Source: Perkinsus olseni (taxonomy: Eukaryota > Perkinsozoa > Perkinsida > Perkinsidae). From it: a stretch of DNA of 64,000 nucleotides. Position 1 is the first letter of the stretch. Every line of letters begins with the position of its first letter. The notes under the pieces were generated by a model, which searched no databases, was not told where the DNA came from, and worked only from the letters and a program-made list of their open reading frames with translations. Made by a program: the position numbers and the translations under genes. The stretch lies in contig JABANP010000040.1 in NCBI GenBank assembly GCA_013115135.1, forward strand, positions 62,001 through 126,000, in the 5' to 3' direction. Of the stretch, positions 11,316 to 23,806 are shown one piece after another.

Positions 11316-13212
11316 AGCACCAGAATTATGCTGCATGTGCTTCCACCCAAGAAAAGACATATGATTGTGGGATAAGCCATTCGGACTTCGTCCGCCCAAT
11401 GAAGCTGGCATAGATATTTCGCGCTCTTACCTGCCCAAACTCTCGATGTGGGGGGTAGGACCAGAGTTTGTCTTCAACGATACTTCAAGGTATGTCTTCG
11501 AGACTTGGATTATTGGATTGCATTGTTGATGAGGCCCCCTCAGTCGCAGTAGATTTCGGCTGACTGGACTCCACTCACTAGGGTGTGGTTCTGAGCAAGT
11601 AGGCTCTCTGCTCAAGCTCCCCGAGCCAGATAGCCACATCTACCCATCGTGGCGGTACAGTTCCGACCAGTGATCAGTCGTACAGTGACAGTTCGTACAG
11701 TTTCCAGTGATACAGTGTCGTTCAGTACAGTATCGACAGATACAGTGACAAGTCGTACAGTATCCAGTCATAAACTGACAACTCGCAAAGTATCAGTGGT
11801 ACAAGCTTCATTCGTACAACATTGTTCGGTACAGGTGCCTGTTTATGAAAATCGTGGCAATTTCCCACAGTACTCATTTCGACGGCAATAACTCCTTGAG
11901 GATTACTCGAACCTATGCCATTTCAAGGTTAAACCGCTATCCAAACCAACTCACCCGTCGAGCCATACCAAATTCCGAAGACAAGGGAGTAGGTATATAT
12001 TTGAGAATGCAATCGCGAAACCCAGCTCGATGAGGTGGGTTCACACTCCAGACTCTGGAGTCCAGAGCATAGACGCAGAGGGCCCAGAAAAAAGTGCGAC
12101 CTAGTGAGAGACTACAATTCCTCTAACTATTCATGAACATCAGACTGGCATCGCAGTAGCGGCTCGCGTACGAAAATTCGCTGTACGAAATAATTCCGTA
12201 GAACCCCAGAAGTCTTCCTCTTAACCCGTGCAACGTTTTTGGTTTTATCCTTTCTGTGATTCATTAGGTGATCTCTCTGCTCAGGTCTCCTCATACTATG
12301 TATTTGTGAGGCGCCGGGGAGTGTGATAAGTGATGATTATCCCTTCACTTCGCTCCGCTAACGCAATACTGCGATGATGCCACCATCATGATGGGGACAG
12401 TGTGAGGCTAGTCCGCAGGCTGCGGACCGCAGCCTAGCTAACCGTGCCCCTACAATTTCAAGTGTGTATAAGTTAAGCTTCATACAGGTTTACTCTACTT
12501 GTGTTCTTAATCCCCAAGCACAGTGACCCTGGGATTTCTTCATTTGGTCTGAGATTTTACCAAGTAGGTCTTGAAATGCTGTAATAGACGGAGGGCAGCA
12601 CGTGATCGCTTAGCAGTGAACCGTCTTAGCGTGTCTCCCAGTTATCATCTCTTAGACCATCGTCCCAGGGTTGTATGAGTAATTTACCCCCACTCTATGA
12701 CTCAACATGCAGCGAATAATAGGCGTGCACTATAACTCAGTACAGTGTGGCTATTTGAGACGGGGCTCAAAGAAAGGTAAAACCGGACTCGAGGGGAGCT
12801 AGGCAATAACGTGATCTCTAGCTTGCTAAGGTTTAGTGTAGCACGTACACTCATGCAAGGCGCAGGATGAGGTCAGATGGTTATCTGATACTAATGGTAC
12901 GCAGTAGCAGTAGCAGTAAAAAGTGATGATAGTCTAACAGCTAAGTAGCACTGATCAGGGCTGTAGCTGTTACATAGCGTGCACTATATTCCTCACCATG
13001 TTGTCACTATAGTGCAGACGAACGAGATTCGTGCGTACGCGCGCGAACAGGTTGGTTACCTCAGCGAGTTCTCGTGCGGTTCCTGTTGACTCTTTTCCCT
13101 GACTCAGGGACCCTGAGGTATACTGAGACTCTCTGAAGATGTGGTGCTGCGTCAAGCATAGGCAGAATTGGACACTGATAGTCTTCTTTGGCCGTTGCCT
13201 TTGTCGTCTGAG
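11316..13212. other. Long gene-poor spacer
   Basis: No gene could be supported over about 1.9 kb. The first 20-30 codons after 11261 look like a truncated start of a further family member. A degenerate 15-bp repeat array lies at about 11650-11830. The remainder (11850-13200) is AT-richer with stops in every frame. Confidence 0.5.
11650..11830 (+). repeat. Degenerate short repeat based on TACAGT
   Basis: Many variants of TACAGT with surrounding GTCG or CCAGT recur at roughly 15-bp spacing. One frame stays open and reads as a five-residue repeat of the form R/D-T-V-S. It is probably a decayed microsatellite rather than a gene. Confidence 0.6.
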
Positions 13213-14835
13213 ATGCTTAGGGGCGTACTTGTGGTGGGGCTATCCTTCATCCCTCTGTGCCAGTGCTTGGATGAGGATACTGTGAACCTCGCCTTTGTTG
13301 GGTTCCAGAGGAAGTGAGACTGGGATATGAGGTTGCCTCTCTCCCGATGGTTGGCATGAGCTCTTCCCTGTCAGGCATGGCAAGCGCTATAAGGATGAAG
13401 CCGAGAGGAGAAAGAGAGCTGATATATTCCGCAACAACTTGGATCACATTGAGAAGGTCAACTCTCAAAGTAAGCGACCATGAGCATGTCCTACGGGAGA
13501 GGCAAGCGATCGACCATTCTTAGTCGCTACTGCTCAGATCTCACCTACAAGCTTGGAGTTAACCAGTACTCGGACCTCACCTTCGAGGAATTCTCCGCTC
13601 AAATGCTCCTTCCCAATGCAGTGACTTGGAGCCCGCCTGAGCCGTCACATGTTAGAGTTGAGGGTGAACTCGATGAGTCCAATACTGAGAGTAGTTCGAT
13701 CGGCCTTTGGTCAGTCGAAGATAGCGGAGGTGTCGGTTGCCCACCCTTCGGTGGATTGGAGGAGAGCAAGGGAGTGCTGAACCCGATCAAGGACCAGAAA
13801 ACCTGTGCTTGCTGCTGGGCGTTCTCCGCAATCGGTACGGATCGTCTTGTGAATCTTCGGTCTCCTGTTTCGTTCAGGAGCCCTCGAGGCGACAGAATGC
13901 GATACTGAATAAGAAGCTGATGTCCTTCTCCGAGCAACAGCTGAATGACTGCAACACGGGGTTTGGGAACCGGTAGGAAGGCGGCCCTGCTTCGAACGCA
14001 GTGCCCTCGATGTATTCAATATTCATTCATCTCTTCAGAGGTTGCGCGGGCGGGAACTTCGATTACGCCTTTCTCTACGTCAACAAGAGTGGCATCACCC
14101 AGGAGTCGACTTACCCCTACAAGTCCCGGGATGACAAGTGCGATGCTGCACTCGAGGCGAAAGCTGACGGGCTCCCAGTAACGATCGAACTCAGACGAGT
14201 CGTGGCTTCTTTTTTAATAACAAAGCGGGTCCTCCTAACAATGAACTTTCGGCTGCTTCGGGCCGGAGCCCTCTCAGCGTACACGGAGCGAGAGTAGTCA
14301 GAGAGCACCAGCCTCCATCATGTTGGCGCTCTGCGCAGATTGGCGAGGTGACTGACTACGCCAGGCTGGTTGGGGATGATGGGCTGGTGAATGCGGTGGC
14401 GAAGGCTCCTGTCTCTGTCGCCCTCTACGTTAACCAAAACTTTCGACATTACAAGTCCGGTGTGTTCTCCGACCGTAATACGCCAGGCCGCAGAATGGAT
14501 TGCACGACATGAGGCTTCCCTCTTCAGCATCATGTCATGGATTGATGACGAACCATGCCGCTGTGGTTGTTGGTTACGGAAAGCAAGGCAAAGATGAGTG
14601 AAGAGCAGGGGTCGCCACCGTTGGGCGTCGAGCAACTTCTTGTTCTTGTTCAGCTATTACATCATCAGGAACTCCTGGGGTGTCTCCTGGGGTCAGAAGG
14701 GCTACATGTACTTGAAGCGAGGAGTCAGTGGTCTCGGTGAGCGAAGGAAACTGACACCACTACGGTGTTAAACCCATTGCAGGTCAATGTAACGTCCTCA
14801 TCCACATGTCCGTGCCGGTATTCAAGACGAGGTGA
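13213..14835 (+). CDS. Cathepsin L/papain-type cysteine protease (C1A) with I29 prodomain
   Basis: Nine exons: 13213-13313, 13375-13469, 13538-13834, 13878-13972, 14039-14177, 14339-14474, 14528-14597, 14654-14736 and 14783-14835. Splices keep frame except for one break. The N-terminus 'MLRGVLVVGLSFIPL' is a signal peptide. The prodomain has a full ERFNIN pattern (E-R-F-N-I-N in 'ERRKRADIFRNNLDHI...N') and a 'GVNQYSD' GNFD-like motif. The mature enzyme shows oxyanion Gln and catalytic Cys ('DQKTCACCWAFSA'), 'LNDCNTGFGNRGCAGG', catalytic His ('MTNHAAVVVGYG') and Asn ('IIRNSWGVSWG'). The usual GSC before the tryptophan is ACC here, adding a cysteine. A one-base excess in GG at 13888-13889, just after 'GALE', breaks the frame; removing it restores family spacing exactly. 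Likely a secreted or lysosomal endopeptidase. Confidence 0.9.
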
Positions 14836-15336
14836 GGATGATGATCTTCTGAGCTCAATATCTTTCTTCTCGAATGCTCATGTTGAGACCGGCCGACTCA
14901 GTTTGAAAATGAGTTCCGAGGACAGCTTTATTTCAAGAGTCGGAGCGCTCCTCAAGTGATGAGTCAACATTCCGCTGGTATATCGGCCTGTTATTGTTAT
15001 TACTACATGATTATTCGTTCGACTTGATTGTAGAGGCAGAATCGTCCCGCAATGCGCTTCTTGCTAAGTCCTTCTCATAGCAACAGGTCTGGGCTATCCT
15101 CGGTACATGCGGGATACGGTATGTCATTGACCTTTTCGGTATAGTATCGGTATGTTGTGTTGCGGGTGTCGGAGCTGCAACGCAGCTGTTAGGATCTGAT
15201 GACAAGGTCACCCCTGCTGCTTCATCAGTATGCGGTTATATGAGATCAATACCCGCTTGTGCAGTTACGTCTGATTGCCCGGGGATCTTGTCTGAAGAGG
15301 GTCCATGTGTAGAGGGTCCCAACCTCGCCAGGGACT
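14836..15336. other. Spacer, no gene seen
   Basis: Nothing convincing between the protease stop and the family-tail fragment. Confidence 0.4.
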
Positions 15337-15564
15337 TTGCGCGATCTTCTATGGGCTTCATGCCGGGCACTGTCCATGCTAGGCCTTCACGCTGGGGGGT
15401 CGGTCTCCATCGCGGGCGAAGTCAGGAGGAGTCTGAAACCCTCTGGGTTCAGTCTGCGTCGATTCCGTGCATACCAGCTTCCGTTGATTGGAGGGGATTT
15501 TGTTGCCTGGGTGAATGAGCTCATAGCGCAAGTCTTGTCGCCTGAGGGGCAGGGGCCGGTCTGA
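15337..15564 (+). pseudogene. Tail fragment of a third family member
   Basis: An open frame ends with exactly the same 20 residues as member 1 ('VAWVNELIAQVLSPEGQGPV'). Upstream of that it has unrelated sequence and no match to the family's central region. It looks like a truncated gene left by the duplication of the block at 15491-15808. A short genuine exon cannot be excluded. Confidence 0.45.
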
Positions 15565-15808
15565 GATTGGTATTTCGTGGCGCGCGACGGTCGTCCGTTG
15601 CCACGTGCTGTACTATTGATTCTATCCCTATGCTGCTTCTTGCAGCAGTTTGACGTCATTTGTTCAAGCGCCCCCTTGCGAGCATAGTGGTGTTGAGCTC
15701 CTGTCGGTCACCCTTCACGCTGTCCCTGCTCAGGTGGTTTTTATTTTCCCTTCATGCGTTCCGGTGTCGCCTGCGTGATCTTCGGCACGTCCCGAGCGGC
15801 CCTTGGAG
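15491..15808 (+). repeat. Duplicated block, copy 2
   Basis: The second copy of the block at 11005-11315. Here the ATG at its right end (15754) continues into a full family gene, so the block carries gene tail, spacer and the next gene's start. Confidence 0.85.
15572..15583 (+). repeat. ATTTCGTGGCGC motif, copy 2
   Basis: Same position within the duplicated block as copy 1; followed by GCGACGG. Confidence 0.7.
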
Positions 15809-17410
15809 TGGGGATGCCGGTGGAGGGCCTCGTGGACATGACTCGGTCTAGGGTGCTCGTACGTTTAGATACTCTCCAGCCTGCTCACAGCGAGAATGAC
15901 GATGCCGTTTGCGATTCCATAACGGCAGGGCCTTCCTGCCCTCGGGGGACTGACCGGGAGCTCTGTGCTCCCTCGAGGCCTCATACCGGACTCCCTGCGC
16001 TCGCGCGGCCTGGACGATAGGGGACTCTTCAAGGCCGTTGTGTCGGCTGTCTCCCCTGATGGTCTCAAGTCTGATGTCGGCCCTCTACCGAGTAGGCTGC
16101 CACCTCGTCCTTCGGCCGAGTTCCTGCGGAAGTCCTGGTCTGCTGGGGAGGGCGACCTAGAGTGGGAGTTGCAGGAGTCGGAGCCGTTGGATCGGGGCGG
16201 GGTCGAGGATGGCGCCCTCGGGGAAGTGGCACATAATGCGGTCCGCCAGGGGGCATTCGATGTGGCCTTCAAGCGACCTGTTGTACTCACGTCAATGACA
16301 GTTCGCATTGCGCAGCCGGAAGGATATGTTTTGGTTCGGGGTATCCTCCCAGGTGAGGATGAGAAGCTTCGGTGGTGGTGTGTGCTCACCGGCACTGGGG
16401 ATCATAACGTCATCGAAGTGGCTCGAACATTGTCCTCGATACCCTCTCGATGGGGTACGGCTAGCGTCCCGGTGGATGGCCTTGATATTGGCTCGGTCCG
16501 CTTTCATACGAACAGGCCTGTGAAGATAATCTCGATGGAGGCGGTTGTGGAGGGGCCCTCCGTGGGGGGAGGGGAGTCCTCGGTGCTGGTGCTCCATCAA
16601 GGGTGGGGAGACGGGGAAGGGGTTGGTCGGGTATGAGGGCCTTGTGGGGCCCAAGGCGCCCTACGTTGACATGGCTACTGTTATGAGAGAGGGTATGACG
16701 TGGAGGAAAGAGCAAGATTTGCAAGATGTGCAAGATCCTCCAGCATTGCTGTTTTCTATGGACAAGCTTCGAAGGACGTTGGCGATTCTGGCCAGTCCAG
16801 AGAGCTCCTGCTGCTTTTGTGGGAACACGAGGAAAGATGCTTTGCGCACAGCGAAGGTTTTGGTATCTCGGATGGAGCAAGTGGTGGGAACCCACTGGGG
16901 CCGCCACGCCGCTGCTAATATTGACTGCATCGTCGAATATGCTGTGGCCTCCGCTAAGAGCCACAATCTTGCATTCTTGGACGTTTTCTCAACGCAGGAG
17001 TGCGGTTGTGATGGACGACAGGAGTGCACCGTTACCTCGTCCGGAATCCAGCAGTCGTTGGAGGCCCTATCGAGGCGCCTGGATTGGGTCGAGCGGGCCT
17101 TTCGTAAGTCGGGAGAGGCGGCCGAGGAAGGCCCACCGCCCGATGGAGGGAGTGGTGAGATGAAGGACATCATCGCGGCGGAGGTCTATGAGCCGTACAG
17201 CCACCACCGTCTGCATCGTGCTTCGAGGTAGGTGTCTAGTGTTTGAGTTGTTTTTAATTCGGTATTCTCAGGTCGGGTATCTCAGCGACGGAGCTGCTGG
17301 ACTTCCTCGAGGACATGATGGCTGATGGGGGTACAGCCCCGCCGTCGGACGTGGCCGGATGGAAGCGAAAGCGGGCCCGCCGACGTCGGGCTAAGAATGA
17401 TAAGCGTTGA
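15754..17410 (+). CDS. Unrecognised family protein, member 2
   Basis: The start ATG 15754 ('MRSGVACVIFGTSRAALG') lies in the duplicated block. A candidate 22-nt intron (about 15908-15929, GTTTGC...GGCAG) joins '...AHSENDDA' to 'GLPALGGLTG', restoring alignment with member 1. The long exon carries 'AFDVAFKRPVVLTSMTVRIA' and 'GYVLVRGILPGEDEKLRWW'. A further, unresolved intron near 16590-16640 leads to 'APYVDMATVMREGMTW' and a Cys-containing region. An intron at about 17229-17273 joins to the last exon 'SGISATELLDFLEDMMADGG', ending in a basic tail 'KRKRARRRRAKNDKR' (nuclear-localisation-like) with its stop at 17408-17410. No known domain. The basic tail, absent from member 1, argues the two may act in different compartments. 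Confidence 0.55.
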
Positions 17411-17802
17411 GACATCGTTTTTGATGACTTTCTCCGTGACATTGTCACGACCTTCATTCTCGTGTTTACCGCATGTTATTCGCTGTTCTTCACGTTGATG
17501 TTGTTCTTGAGTTCCCGTCGGTTCTTCAATATTGGTTAAAAATTAGTTGGTCGCTCACGTAGGGCTGAGGAGCGGGCTATTGACAGCTCGGACTTGGGGC
17601 CCGGCCGAGTGAACGCCTTACATCACGATCAGCATCATCCACTCATAGAGGGTGGCCCTTACCGTGTAGCGGCTATAGACTCCCTAGGGCGGCAAGGCAA
17701 ACCCTGAGCGGAGCTGTTTCGCTCAGAGTGAGAGAACGATTTGATTACCGCTGATAGTCCTTTGTCCTCACTTGAGTAACAGTCGGAGTTTGTTTGGGTT
17801 GA
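17411..17802. other. Spacer upstream of RecQ gene
   Basis: No gene seen; presumably the 3' UTR of family member 2 and the RecQ promoter. Confidence 0.4.
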
Positions 17803-20357
<2,555 letters not shown>

Positions 20358-20583
20358 CTGTTTGTATTGCTAAGTGTTTGAATGAGCTTGTGTGTTGGAG
20401 GTCTTCTTGTAGTCGGGAGCCACTCTCGCCGTCGAGTTTAATTTTGGGCGAGCGCTAAAGTAATTGATCATGATCTGGTGTTGATGCGTTAATAGTGATG
20501 CTGGTCCCTCCTTGTTGCCTCGCAGCTCCTCCTCTTGTTGTTAGTTTATTATAAGTATTGTCGTTATCACCAATCACCGTTTG

Positions 20584-21942
20584 ATGACCCTTGCTGCTGT
20601 ACCGCGTCATTCAGCTCAATCTAACGTCATGACCCTTGCTGCTGCCAGTGCTGATGAAGATGAAGCCACTACGATGATGATGAGGGTGTCCCGTCGGAAG
20701 CTCTCCCTCGAGCTGGCCACTCTAGAGAGGAAACTTGTCGGTCGAAGCCTTTCTGTGGTCTCCGACGTCTATGAATTCTGCAGTCAAAAACGGGCCCTTG
20801 GATTCACTGACTTCCACGTCGTCATGCCGGACCTTGGCGATTACAACACAGTCCTTGCTAAGCACTCGGACGACTATCAACGAGATCAAGTGGTCTATGC
20901 TGAGCTTAGAGAAAGCAACGTCACCAGAGTTCGGCTGCTGAGTATGGTCACGCCCTTCTGCCCTGCCCAGCATGAAGAGAGGAAGTCCGGTGCCGCCGAA
21001 GAGCCCCTGGGCGGGGTAGCGATAGACCTGTTTGATGTGAAAGATCTCATCGTGAATACACTCACTGTGTCGGCTGACGGGTTTATCTACTATTCTCGCC
21101 GAGAGTACCGCGGTGGTCTGTTCCGGTACGATCTCGAGACAGGCCGGACGTCCTGGTGCAAAGTCTTGCCAACAGTAGCAGCAGAGCCCTCAGACTACCA
21201 TGTCAACTGGGATAGAGTAACCCTCGCCCAAGCTGGGGAGTCGGGTCGTCTCTATCTAGCGGACGATCGTATGATCTTCCTACTGAGCCAAAGGTCGGCA
21301 GGAGATGAGGAGGGGTCGCGGCACAGCCCAGCGCTCAGGACTGCATTCACGTGTCACCCGATGTTCCCTGTCGTCAACGGCCGGGCGGAGCCTGTAATTG
21401 GAGTGCACAGAATCAAGACCAATTCCGGGCACTCTGTGATGAGGCATTGTTTTGGTGGCAAAGTTTATGTTGGTGACACCCTTGTTGCGCAGCTAGATGG
21501 CTCCAGCCGTCTCTGTTGGCTGGGTGGTTGTCATGAATTGCTACTTCAGTTCTCCTGTGCCAGTGGACAGGTGACAGCGTACAGGGTAGTTGACAACTGT
21601 ACCCGCTTGACGGAGCAGTTCACGAGTCATTTACCGGGGCGATGGTGTCGGAGCGCTGAGGGTATCGCCTGTGTTACGCCTGGAGGGAAGGTTTGCATTC
21701 TGGGGGTGGGCCCTGGCTGGAACTCTCTGGTCTTTGAGATGACTCTAGAGTACCGAGGTGGTGATAGACCCGAGTGCCCTGTTGATTCTAGTGGGCAAGT
21801 GGAGACGCTGGCAAGGCGGCTGCGACGGCACAGATTTGCCTCCTCAGCGTCGACTGATGACACCACCGGCAGTAGCAGTCCTCGTAGCGAATGGCTTATG
21901 ATAGCGGAGCCCCACGTGGCCCCTTCAAATGTTGATCCATAG
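20584..21942 (+). CDS. Single-exon protein of unknown function (452 aa)
   Basis: A long uninterrupted frame in a region where other genes are split. A TTG three bases earlier is ignored; ATG 20584 opens 'MTLAAVPRHSAQ', and a second ATG at 20629 begins an almost identical 'MTLAAASADED', so either may be used. The middle has repeated hydrophobic strands with 'SADGFIYYSRREYRGGLFRY' and 'DGSSRLCWLGGCHELLLQF', like a beta-propeller, but no named repeat can be assigned. The C-terminus is Ser-rich. Only a short spacer separates it from RecQ on the same strand. No function is proposed; the frame length and codon pattern make it very likely a real gene. Confidence 0.75.
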   Translation: MTLAAVPRHSAQSNVMTLAAASADEDEATTMMMRVSRRKLSLELATLERKLVGRSLSVVSDVYEFCSQKRALGFTDFHVVMPDLGDYNTVLAKHSDDYQRDQVVYAELRESNVTRVRLLSMVTPFCPAQHEERKSGAAEEPLGGVAIDLFDVKDLIVNTLTVSADGFIYYSRREYRGGLFRYDLETGRTSWCKVLPTVAAEPSDYHVNWDRVTLAQAGESGRLYLADDRMIFLLSQRSAGDEEGSRHSPALRTAFTCHPMFPVVNGRAEPVIGVHRIKTNSGHSVMRHCFGGKVYVGDTLVAQLDGSSRLCWLGGCHELLLQFSCASGQVTAYRVVDNCTRLTEQFTSHLPGRWCRSAEGIACVTPGGKVCILGVGPGWNSLVFEMTLEYRGGDRPECPVDSSGQVETLARRLRRHRFASSASTDDTTGSSSPRSEWLMIAEPHVAPSNVDP

Positions 21943-22557
21943 ACCAACAACAACAAGAACAACACGATGTTGCTTTTTAATTCCGTAGATATACTATGCT
22001 TACAAGGAGAGCCTTTTGGTCATGACCATAATGGTAGACTGGCGGCTACTCTTCCTTCTCACGATTGTTACCCATTTTGGCGCGGTGGGGGTTGCTGATA
22101 ACCCCAGCACTGATAGAGCTGTAGTAGTCGATAGATAGCAAATAGAAGGGTTGGTGCATCGTCGTTGGCCTCCCTTTACCCGAACATGAGTTGTCTCTCC
22201 TATTACCATCATTAACGACTCCGACTTTTTATCAACTACGATTCGACATCGATGGTGTCGAACATTCTGTTTGGTTGGTGCTGCTGCTGCTTCTCATGTG
22301 AATAAGGTCCTCACTCGAAGCCTACTGTGACACTTGCCTTTTTGTCTTGCTGCTGTTTGCTCTGGTCCTCAGGGACTGTTAATTTCTCCTTCTGCTGCTG
22401 GTGTTGATACTGCGGAGGTCCTGATGGTGGTGGAACGACTCCTCTCCTCCTCACACCGTCATAGAAGTAATAATCATTTTCCCTCGTCGTAGTAGTCAGT
22501 CATAGTTCAACTACAATCATCATAGTCTACTCGCGTGCCTTGTGTTCGACAGTGGTC
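21943..22557. other. Spacer, no gene seen
   Basis: Only broken frames. A small hairpin with arms TTCGACA (22242-22248) and TGTCGAA (22256-22262) is present. Confidence 0.45.
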
Positions 22558-23543
22558 ATGGAGGGGGTACGAGTACCGTACGACTGCTGGGAAGCCGAGT
22601 ATGTATCGGGTTTGTAATGGCTGATACATGCGGCTGATGGGAGAAGATGAGCCCCTACACGCTGCTGCCCCGACGATCTTCCTGTCGTCCCCGAGGCCAA
22701 TCATACACCCACCGTCAATGACGTGGCCTGTCCTACCGGAGATGCCACACTTGACGCCTGTGAAGCTGCTACCGCTGCCGAGGGAACATCATCATCACCA
22801 TGCAACGCACGTGGGCAGATCTCACAGTGCCCACTATGGAGGGCTGGAGAGAGTCCGACCGGAGGAGCTTGAGAGCCTGGGTGTATCAGCGGCCTCGGCA
22901 CTAGACGAAGCGGTGGTAGGTAGGCGTGGGCGGTGTGGTAGGGACTGGAAGTAGGTGAAAGCGACTCTGCAGCGTCCTCAGAGGAGCAATCAAGGCGTTT
23001 TCGGGTATCTAACATCTCCAGGGCCCGCCCTTCGCTCAATCGTACTTCGCTCTTACCGGCCGCCACTGTCGGTCCGGAGGCACCACTGTCTCGTCTGCTC
23101 AGAAGCATTCCCGTCTGGCCGCATTGAGAGGGTTGGTCATGTCGCAGCACTTGGCAACGGCCGTGGATAAGTCCATGCTGGCTGCTACAGCCGCCAATCA
23201 GGAGGTCAATCACTCTGAAGGGACCCCGGCCGCTGCTCAGTTTCCCAGCAACTGGTGGGCACCGGCAGACGGCAGTAGGACTCCACCGAGTCCCCTCAGG
23301 TACACTACAGGCATACCAGCCGAGCTGCAACGCCGTCACCTGGCGCCATTTGATTGGTCGTTGCCTCCGCCCGGACCAGTAGGCAGCCACCTCTTCGTTA
23401 ACAACGCCCTTACGAGCTCGGGAGATGCATTGGGTGAGAGGGGAGCCTGTCGATTGATGAACTCGAAGGGGCTGTTGGAAAAAATACAGCGACTTTGGCG
23501 GGGCATGGACGTGCAAGGGGTCTGCCTCTGCCGTTCCTGCCAG
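22558..23543 (+). CDS. Unrecognised His-rich, low-complexity protein (multi-exon)
   Basis: A likely exon at 22558 ('MEGVRVPYDCWEAEY') is followed by a short intron and an exon encoding 'MTWPVLPEMPHLTPVKLLPL' and a His run (REHHHHHATH). A GTAGGT...CTCAG intron (about 22918-22980) leads to 'EEQSRRFRVSNISRARPS'. A third block from about 23139 carries 'SQHLATAVDKSMLAATAANQ' and 'WWAPADGSRTPPSP' and reaches a donor at 23544. The next intron contains motif copy 5. The 3' end was not found before the PP2C gene. No domain is recognised; composition (Pro, Ser, His, Ala) suggests a disordered regulatory protein. Confidence 0.4.
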
Positions 23544-23570
23544 GTATCGCCATGACCTACATGCTTCCCA

Positions 23571-23582
23571 ATTTCGTGGCGC
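23571..23582 (+). repeat. ATTTCGTGGCGC motif, copy 5
   Basis: 27 nt after the probable donor at 23544 of the His-rich gene. Followed by GCGGGAG. The intron's acceptor was not identified, so intron placement is probable rather than shown. Confidence 0.6.
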
Positions 23583-23806
23583 GCGGGAGAAGGGGTGGCA
23601 GCTGCATGGCCTTCTGCTTCCTCTGACGAGTCGGGTAGCAATAGCACGGGTTCATGGCACTGTGTTGGTCACCACCCCATCTCGTGAGGGCCTACCATTA
23701 GCGGTCCTTGTGTTGTCAACGTGGTAGCGGGGGAATCGTCAGCGGGCCTGTCAGTGGGTTCACTGTCGTCCTCACTGACTACCATTGGTCAGCTACTTTT
23801 TGGATC

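Noticed and set aside
13835..13877. Alternative 29-nt intron (from GTGAAT) in the protease gene that would avoid a frameshift
   Set aside because: It would replace the conserved 'AIGALE' with 'AIGTDRLEPS', giving wrong family spacing. A 43-nt intron plus a one-base indel fits far better.
22070..22090. Spliced-leader-like CCATTTTGGC
   Set aside because: Only a short resemblance to the dinoflagellate/Perkinsus leader; no donor or Sm-like site follows.
22701..23516. 271-codon minus-strand frame
   Set aside because: It lies opposite the His-rich plus-strand exons that have better splice signals; no domain or family pattern.
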